Of a stretch of DNA of 64,000 nucleotides, positions 60,139-64,000 are shown one piece after another. The translations under genes and the position numbers were made by a program. How positions within the stretch are numbered: position 1 is the first letter of the stretch; each line of letters opens with the position of its first letter. Source of the stretch: Lunularia cruciata (taxonomy: Eukaryota > Streptophyta > Marchantiopsida > Lunulariales > Lunulariaceae); assembly GCA_948567375.1 (NCBI GenBank), contig OX419756.1, positions 52,528,333-52,592,332 on the forward strand, in the 5' to 3' direction. The notes under the pieces were generated by a model. That model worked only from the letters and a program-made list of their open reading frames with translations, had not been told where the DNA came from and made no database searches.

Positions 60139-60554
60139 TGTAACAATATGGAGTTTAGAGAAAAAGTTAGTCGTAGTAGCACATAAGAAAAATTAGCCTA
60201 GAATATTCAAGAAGTATCCAAGAAGCTTCTTGGGAAACTTTTGGCTAGTTTAGCTTGCACCGCAAGTAAGTAGCTTCTAGAAGGAAGCTTCTAGATGCTT
60301 CCAACTAGCTAAGCTTGCACATCAAGTAGACGGCTTCTAGAAGGAAGCTTCTTGAGAAGCTTCCTAGTTAACTTGGCTTGCACTCTAATAAAGTGGCTTG
60401 AGGAAGCTTTTGAAGAAGCTTCTCAAGGAGCTTGTATACTACTTATAAATACCAAAGCCAAAGCTCATGCTAGGCATTTGGAGTTTCCCTCATTCAAGTG
60501 TCCCCATGTGAGTTTCCATTCTCCTATTTCTCTCCTTGGTCTCGATGTTTTACA
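60139..60554 (+). repeat. 3' LTR of A4
   Basis: TGTAACAATATGG to GATGTTTTACA. It differs from the 5' LTR at many sites (roughly a tenth by eye), so A4 too is old. TTCtaGAA heat-shock cores lie near 60272 and 60335, and a TATA box near 60443. Confidence 0.96.
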
Positions 60555-60559
60555 ACCTG

Positions 60560-61670
60560 GGCAACTTGTTGAGGGCATTCATTCTTGAGTGGACATTCAG
60601 CAATGCAATGCTCCAATTGGTGATAGCAAAAACAACCACCATTTTGTCACAATTTCTCTCTATTTGCGTGCCAAGTGGTCTTTGTTGAATGGCATCAATC
60701 TCTATTTAGTGTTGGCTCCTCCACTTGTATGTAGTGTATTGGTAGGCTCTATGGAGGTTGAGGTCGAGACCAAGTTGTGGCCACCAAGGAATCAAAACAT
60801 TTGGCCAACCCCATGGCTTCCTCCAAGTGTTGTGGCTCTTGCATGGTTACCTCTAATTTGGTTCTTGCCTTCAAGCACCTCACAAATTAATCTAGAGCTT
60901 CACCTTCCAATATATCTGGTATTTGCATGATGGTGTTTTGGAACTACGTGATGTAACTTCTTACAGAGCCAATGTATTTCAACTCTACCAAATTATCCCG
61001 TGCAACTTGTGTGGTATTTATAGCTTGGAACCAACTAATTATTGTGCTCTTGAATTTTGCACATGTCAAGATTGGTGCAAAAATTTGTCGTTCCGCTTGC
61101 TCCACACGGAATCTCTACCATAGTTGTGCTACTCCATCTAATTGACTAGAAGCCAAGAGAATTTGTTTTTGCTCGTCTTGTAGATTGGTAGATTCAAAAT
61201 AACATTCATAGCCAAACACAAAGTTCTCCATTGCACTTGTGAGATTCCTGCCTTTGAGTATCTTGGGTTTAGAGAATTTGATCCAATCTTCTCCTTCTTG
61301 AATTGGTACTCTCTCTACATGCTCTTGTCATCGAAGATCTTGTTCATCCAACAATTGAGTAAGGTGCTTGATTTTTTGCTGCATAGCAAGGATAACATCA
61401 AGTATGGCCACCATGGTTGCTACTCTATCACTCCACCCCTAATCTATCTAATTTATCAACATATAGAAATAGCACGTCCACCGTTCTCCATAAGTTACAA
61501 CCGGAAGTATCAAGGGTTCCTCAAATATGGTGATCATATGCAAAAAAATCTTGTCCAAAGTGTGAGGTGATGAATTGCGTAAAATGATGCTTGGGTAGCA
61601 CTTGGACACGGAAATCCCAATGGTTTGGTGGAAGTGGATTTGGTGGTCCGTAAATTCTATCTATCCCATT
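60560..61670 (-). pseudogene. Broken gag of A3
   Basis: The minus-strand counterpart of the A2 and A4 gag, running from just after the primer site to the zinc knuckle (about 60640-60600), where it is cut by A4. Several stops. Confidence 0.85.
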
Positions 61671-61673
61671 CCT

Positions 61674-61685
61674 GCTCTGATACTA
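61674..61685 (-). other. Primer binding site of A3 (initiator tRNA-Met)
   Basis: GCTCTGATACTA on the plus strand, the complement of TAGTATCAGAGC, one change from the standard site. Confidence 0.9.
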
Positions 61686-61686
61686 A

Positions 61687-62089
61687 TGTAAGAGACCAAG
61701 ACAGAGGAGAGAAATAGGAGAATCAAAGTTCACATTTGGACGGTTGAATGAGAGAAAACTCCGAGTGCCGAGCATGAGCTTTGGCTTTGGTATTTATAGG
61801 TAGCATACAAGGCCCTTGAGAAGCTTCCTTGAGTTGCTTTCTCAGAGTGCAAGTCAAGTTAATTAGGAAGCTTCTCAAGAAGCTTCCTTCTAGAAGCCGC
61901 CTACTTGGCGTGCAAGCTAAGCTATTTAGAAGCTTCCTTCTAGAAGCTACTTGCTTGGGGCGCAAGTTAACTAGTTAGGAAGCTTCCCAAGAAGCTTCTT
62001 AGATACTTCTAAAATATTCTAGGCTAATTTGGCTTGTTCTCTACTTTGTTAGCCTTACTAACTATGTTGCTAAATTCCATACTGTTACA
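61687..62089 (-). repeat. 5' LTR of A3
   Basis: Plus strand TGTAAGAGACC to CATACTGTTACA. It carries TTCTAGAA cores at about 61888-61895 and 61938-61945. Confidence 0.95.
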
Positions 62090-62094
62090 TACAA

Positions 62095-62316
62095 TCTCTT
62101 CATTATCTTGCCATGCCATTGTGCTCCAATTTGATCATATTGGTTAGGAATAGGTTTTACTCAACCCATATGCATCATTGTTCACCACTCCAATTTTGTA
62201 AATAACCATGAAATCATTCTCTTATAAAATTAGAGCACATTGTATAAGCTTCCTTGAAAGCTTGCAAGACTCCATCTACCACTTCAAGGGTTGATGATCA
62301 CTAATGAGAGTGAAGT
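62095..62316 (-). pseudogene. Family B gypsy: end of RNase H
   Basis: The minus strand carries LVISDHQP-like sequence, a region reading as GKL/LARW-type decay, and DADGLS-type remnants, then PNQYDQIGAQWHG. This is the RNase H end typical of the gypsy group whose integrase lies at 50080-50954. Many stops and frame changes. Confidence 0.7.
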
Positions 62317-62318
62317 TG

Positions 62319-63067
62319 TATAATATCAATAACTAGATATATTATCTAGATGTGAAAATTGCCTTGGTAACATCTAAAAGTATTTTAGGTATGATGGGTT
62401 AGGTAGATCATATAAAGGTGTCATAGAGAGAACACTTTTACTAATAGAGCAAGTTGAAAATATTTTTAAAATATAATACCAATAACTAAACATATGATCT
62501 AGAGATGAAAATTGGATAGGTAACATCTGGGAGGATGTTAAAAATAATGAACTAAGTAGATTAGATAGAGATATCCCCAAGAGAGTACTTCTACTGACAA
62601 GGCAAGAGCCAAGAGGAGCTTGAAAATTTCCGAGTTAATTTTGGAAACCTAAACAAATGAATTAGGCCTTCAAAATGAATTTTTGCCCCCCTCCTAGCAT
62701 AGGGAAAGATAGCTCTCCTCCTCTCATGTTTGTCTCATTGAGAGCTTTCCAATGGTATCTCATCCATGTGATTAGAGATTCCTACAAGAAGATTCTATAA
62801 AGATTCCCTTTGATCAAAGATGATTTGACCAACTAGATAGGATCAAAATAGACATGTCATCCATTTATACAACTAATCTAAGGGTAAAGCTCACAGACAT
62901 GTCACAAATCCATGTATATGATCCAAGGGTGGAACTTCTTTCAAGGGAGTCCCCTTTGCTATATAATACAATCAAGGTGCTAATTTGGAGCATTGGAGGA
63001 TTGAGTGTGAAGCTTGTGTTTCTTCTCATGAGTTTCTCTTAAGTTCTCTTATCCTTAGAAGATTACA
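62319..63067 (+). mobile_element. Family D LTR inserted in family B RNase H (about 749 bp)
   Basis: Reverse-complement relative of 53793-54524, with the same about 140-bp internal duplication near its start. Starts TATAATATCAATAA (against TGTAATACCAAGAG) and ends AAGATTACA. Flanks AGTTG (62314-62318) and AGGGG (63068-63072) match at 3 of 5, a decayed duplication. Host RNase H resumes on both sides, so it is a solo LTR. Confidence 0.78.
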
Positions 63068-63072
63068 AGGGG

Positions 63073-63337
63073 TTGTCAAATAGGTAACATTGGAAATGTG
63101 ATATTGCCTACATTGTTGCTAAGCATTCTCTCTCATGTGATTATACTTTGCCTATGTTGAATTGATGGAGTGATTAGCATAGGCCACTGCAAACTTCTTC
63201 TCCTCATCATCTTACTAGATGTGCACTACTCCAAGCCCCAACATATTCTAATTAGTATAAACTTGAAATTTTCACTTTCTAATTGATCTCTTAAGAATAG
63301 GAGTAGATGTCAACCTCTCATTGAGCTATTTAAAAGC
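63073..63337 (-). pseudogene. Family B gypsy: first part of RNase H
   Basis: The minus strand reads a decayed catalytic-start region and then KKFAVAYANHSIN followed by KYNHMRENAL and AISHF, which matches the gypsy RNase H order (alternating with Ty3-type FAVAYASRSLN). Stops present. Confidence 0.7.
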
Positions 63338-63689
63338 TATAACAATATGGAGTTTAGCAATGTAGTTAGTAAGGCTAAAAAATTAAAGAATAAGCCAAAA
63401 TAGCTCAAAATATTCTAGAAGCATCTAGGAAGCTTCTTGGGAAGCTTCCCAACTAGCTTAACTTACACCTCAAGTAGGTAGCTTCTAGAAGCTTCTAACT
63501 AGCTTAGCTTGCATGCCAAGTAGATCGCTTCTAGAAGGAAGCTTCTTGAGAAGCTTCTCAAGGAGCTTGTATGTTACATATAAATCCAAAGCCAAAGCTC
63601 ATGCTAGGCATTCGAATTTTTCCCACATTCAAGTGTCCCAAACTGAGTTTCTATTCTCCTATTTATCTCCTCAGTCTTGATCTTTTACA
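63338..63689 (+). mobile_element. Family A solo LTR (352 bp), AAAGC target duplication
   Basis: TATAACAATATGGAG to GATCTTTTACA with perfect flanking AAAGC (63333-63337 and 63690-63694). It is shorter than other family A LTRs because part of the tandem-unit region is missing. A three-unit heat-shock element TTCtaGAAgcTTC lies at 63483-63495. It separates RNase H from RT of family B. Confidence 0.95.
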
Positions 63690-64000
63690 AAAGCTCTCTT
63701 TTGATCATCTCTCCAACACCACTCTTTTGTAAACTTGGTCAACTTTGTCAAAGCTTTGCAATCTCACTAAATCCTCTAACAAACTGGTGATAAAATTTCA
63801 CCAACCTAAAGAATGTTGTCACTCTACTTACATGCGTAGGCCAAGGAATATGTGCAATAGCTTCCACCTTTGTCTATTGAATACTAAGTCCACTAGCATA
63901 AATAATGTGGCCAAAATACTCAACTTGCTTGCGGAAGAATTTACACATCCCAATATATAATTTGAGTCCATGAGATCTCAATCTCTCAAATACCTCCAAC
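63690..64000 (-). pseudogene. Family B gypsy: reverse transcriptase C-terminal part (runs off the window)
   Basis: The minus strand reads EVFERLRSHGLKLYIG, CKFFRKQVEYFGHII, KVEAIAHIPWPTHVSRVTTFFRLVKFYHQFVRGFSEIAK, the connection region after the RT active site. At least three stops. The rest of RT lies beyond the right edge. Confidence 0.9.

Larger units (their letters stand above)
55799..60554 (+). mobile_element. Family A chromovirus A4, nested in A3, internally deleted
   Basis: LTRs 55799-56224 and 60139-60554; target duplications ACTTG (55794-55798) and ACCTG (60555-60559) differ by one transition. Outside it, the A3 gag/protease junction becomes continuous when A4 is removed, so nesting is certain. 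A4 lacks about 0.9 kb: at about 59078 the sequence jumps from the start of RNase H to the integrase core. The purine-rich tract GATAGGGGAATA precedes the 3' LTR. Confidence 0.96.
50955..62089 (-). mobile_element. Family A chromovirus A3 (minus), interrupted by two later insertions
   Basis: LTRs at 50955-51369 (3') and 61687-62089 (5') face the same way and bound gag and pol on the minus strand. Removing the inserts 53793-54524 and 55799-60554 leaves about 5.6 kb, the size of A2. Outer flanks CACCA (50950-50954) and TACAA (62090-62094) agree at 3 of 5 bases, so the target duplication is weak. Its insertion split the family B element between RNase H and integrase, which confirms its outer ends. 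Confidence 0.93.

Noticed and set aside
1-64000. tRNA, rRNA or other structured RNA genes
   Set aside because: None recognised; the only tRNA-related sequences are the 12-bp primer binding sites of the retroelements.

Overview
The window looks like nuclear DNA of a land plant. Its genes have spliced GT-AG introns, and it carries plant-type EB1, adenine phosphoribosyltransferase, leukotriene-A4-hydrolase-like M1 peptidase and STK19-like genes set among Ty3/gypsy chromoviruses primed by initiator tRNA-Met. The species cannot be fixed from the sequence; a seedless plant (bryophyte, lycophyte or fern) is a guess.

Layout. 1-3940: right part of a decayed chromovirus, family A (copy A1), ending in its 3' LTR. 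3941-6551: AT-rich intergenic DNA with degraded repeats. 6.5-29.2 kb: a gene island with four genes whose exons can be followed in phase. These are an STK19 homologue (+, 8 exons), adenine phosphoribosyltransferase (-, 6 exons, convergent with it), an M1 metallopeptidase of the LTA4H type with an unusual 274-residue N-terminal extension (-, 2 exons), and an EB1 microtubule plus-end protein (-, 8 exons). Between them lie a MITE-like inverted repeat, a 765-bp tandem duplication and several minisatellites. 29.2-36.3 kb: the EB1 promoter side, then AT-rich DNA with an old broken coiled-coil reading frame. 36,264-41,992: a complete but dead family A element (A2) with perfect 5-bp target duplications. 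42-48.6 kb: AT-rich DNA with repeats and nothing recognisable as a gene.

48.6-64 kb is a nest of retroelements. An old minus-strand gypsy element (family B), with reverse transcriptase, RNase H, integrase and a PHD-finger-like tail, is split by a family C solo LTR, family A element A3, a family D LTR and a family A solo LTR. A3 is itself split by a family D solo LTR and by another family A element, A4, which has lost RNase H and the integrase N-terminus.

The most notable signal is in the family A LTRs. Upstream of a TATA box they carry tandem units holding correctly phased heat-shock elements (GAAnnTTCnnGAAnnTTC), which suggests a chromovirus whose promoter was heat-inducible. The other strong points are the PHD-like module on family B, a variable 20-residue repeat between protease and reverse transcriptase in family A, and the extended M1 peptidase. 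The four host genes do unrelated housekeeping jobs (DNA repair or transcription, purine salvage, peptide processing, microtubule dynamics) and do not form a pathway.
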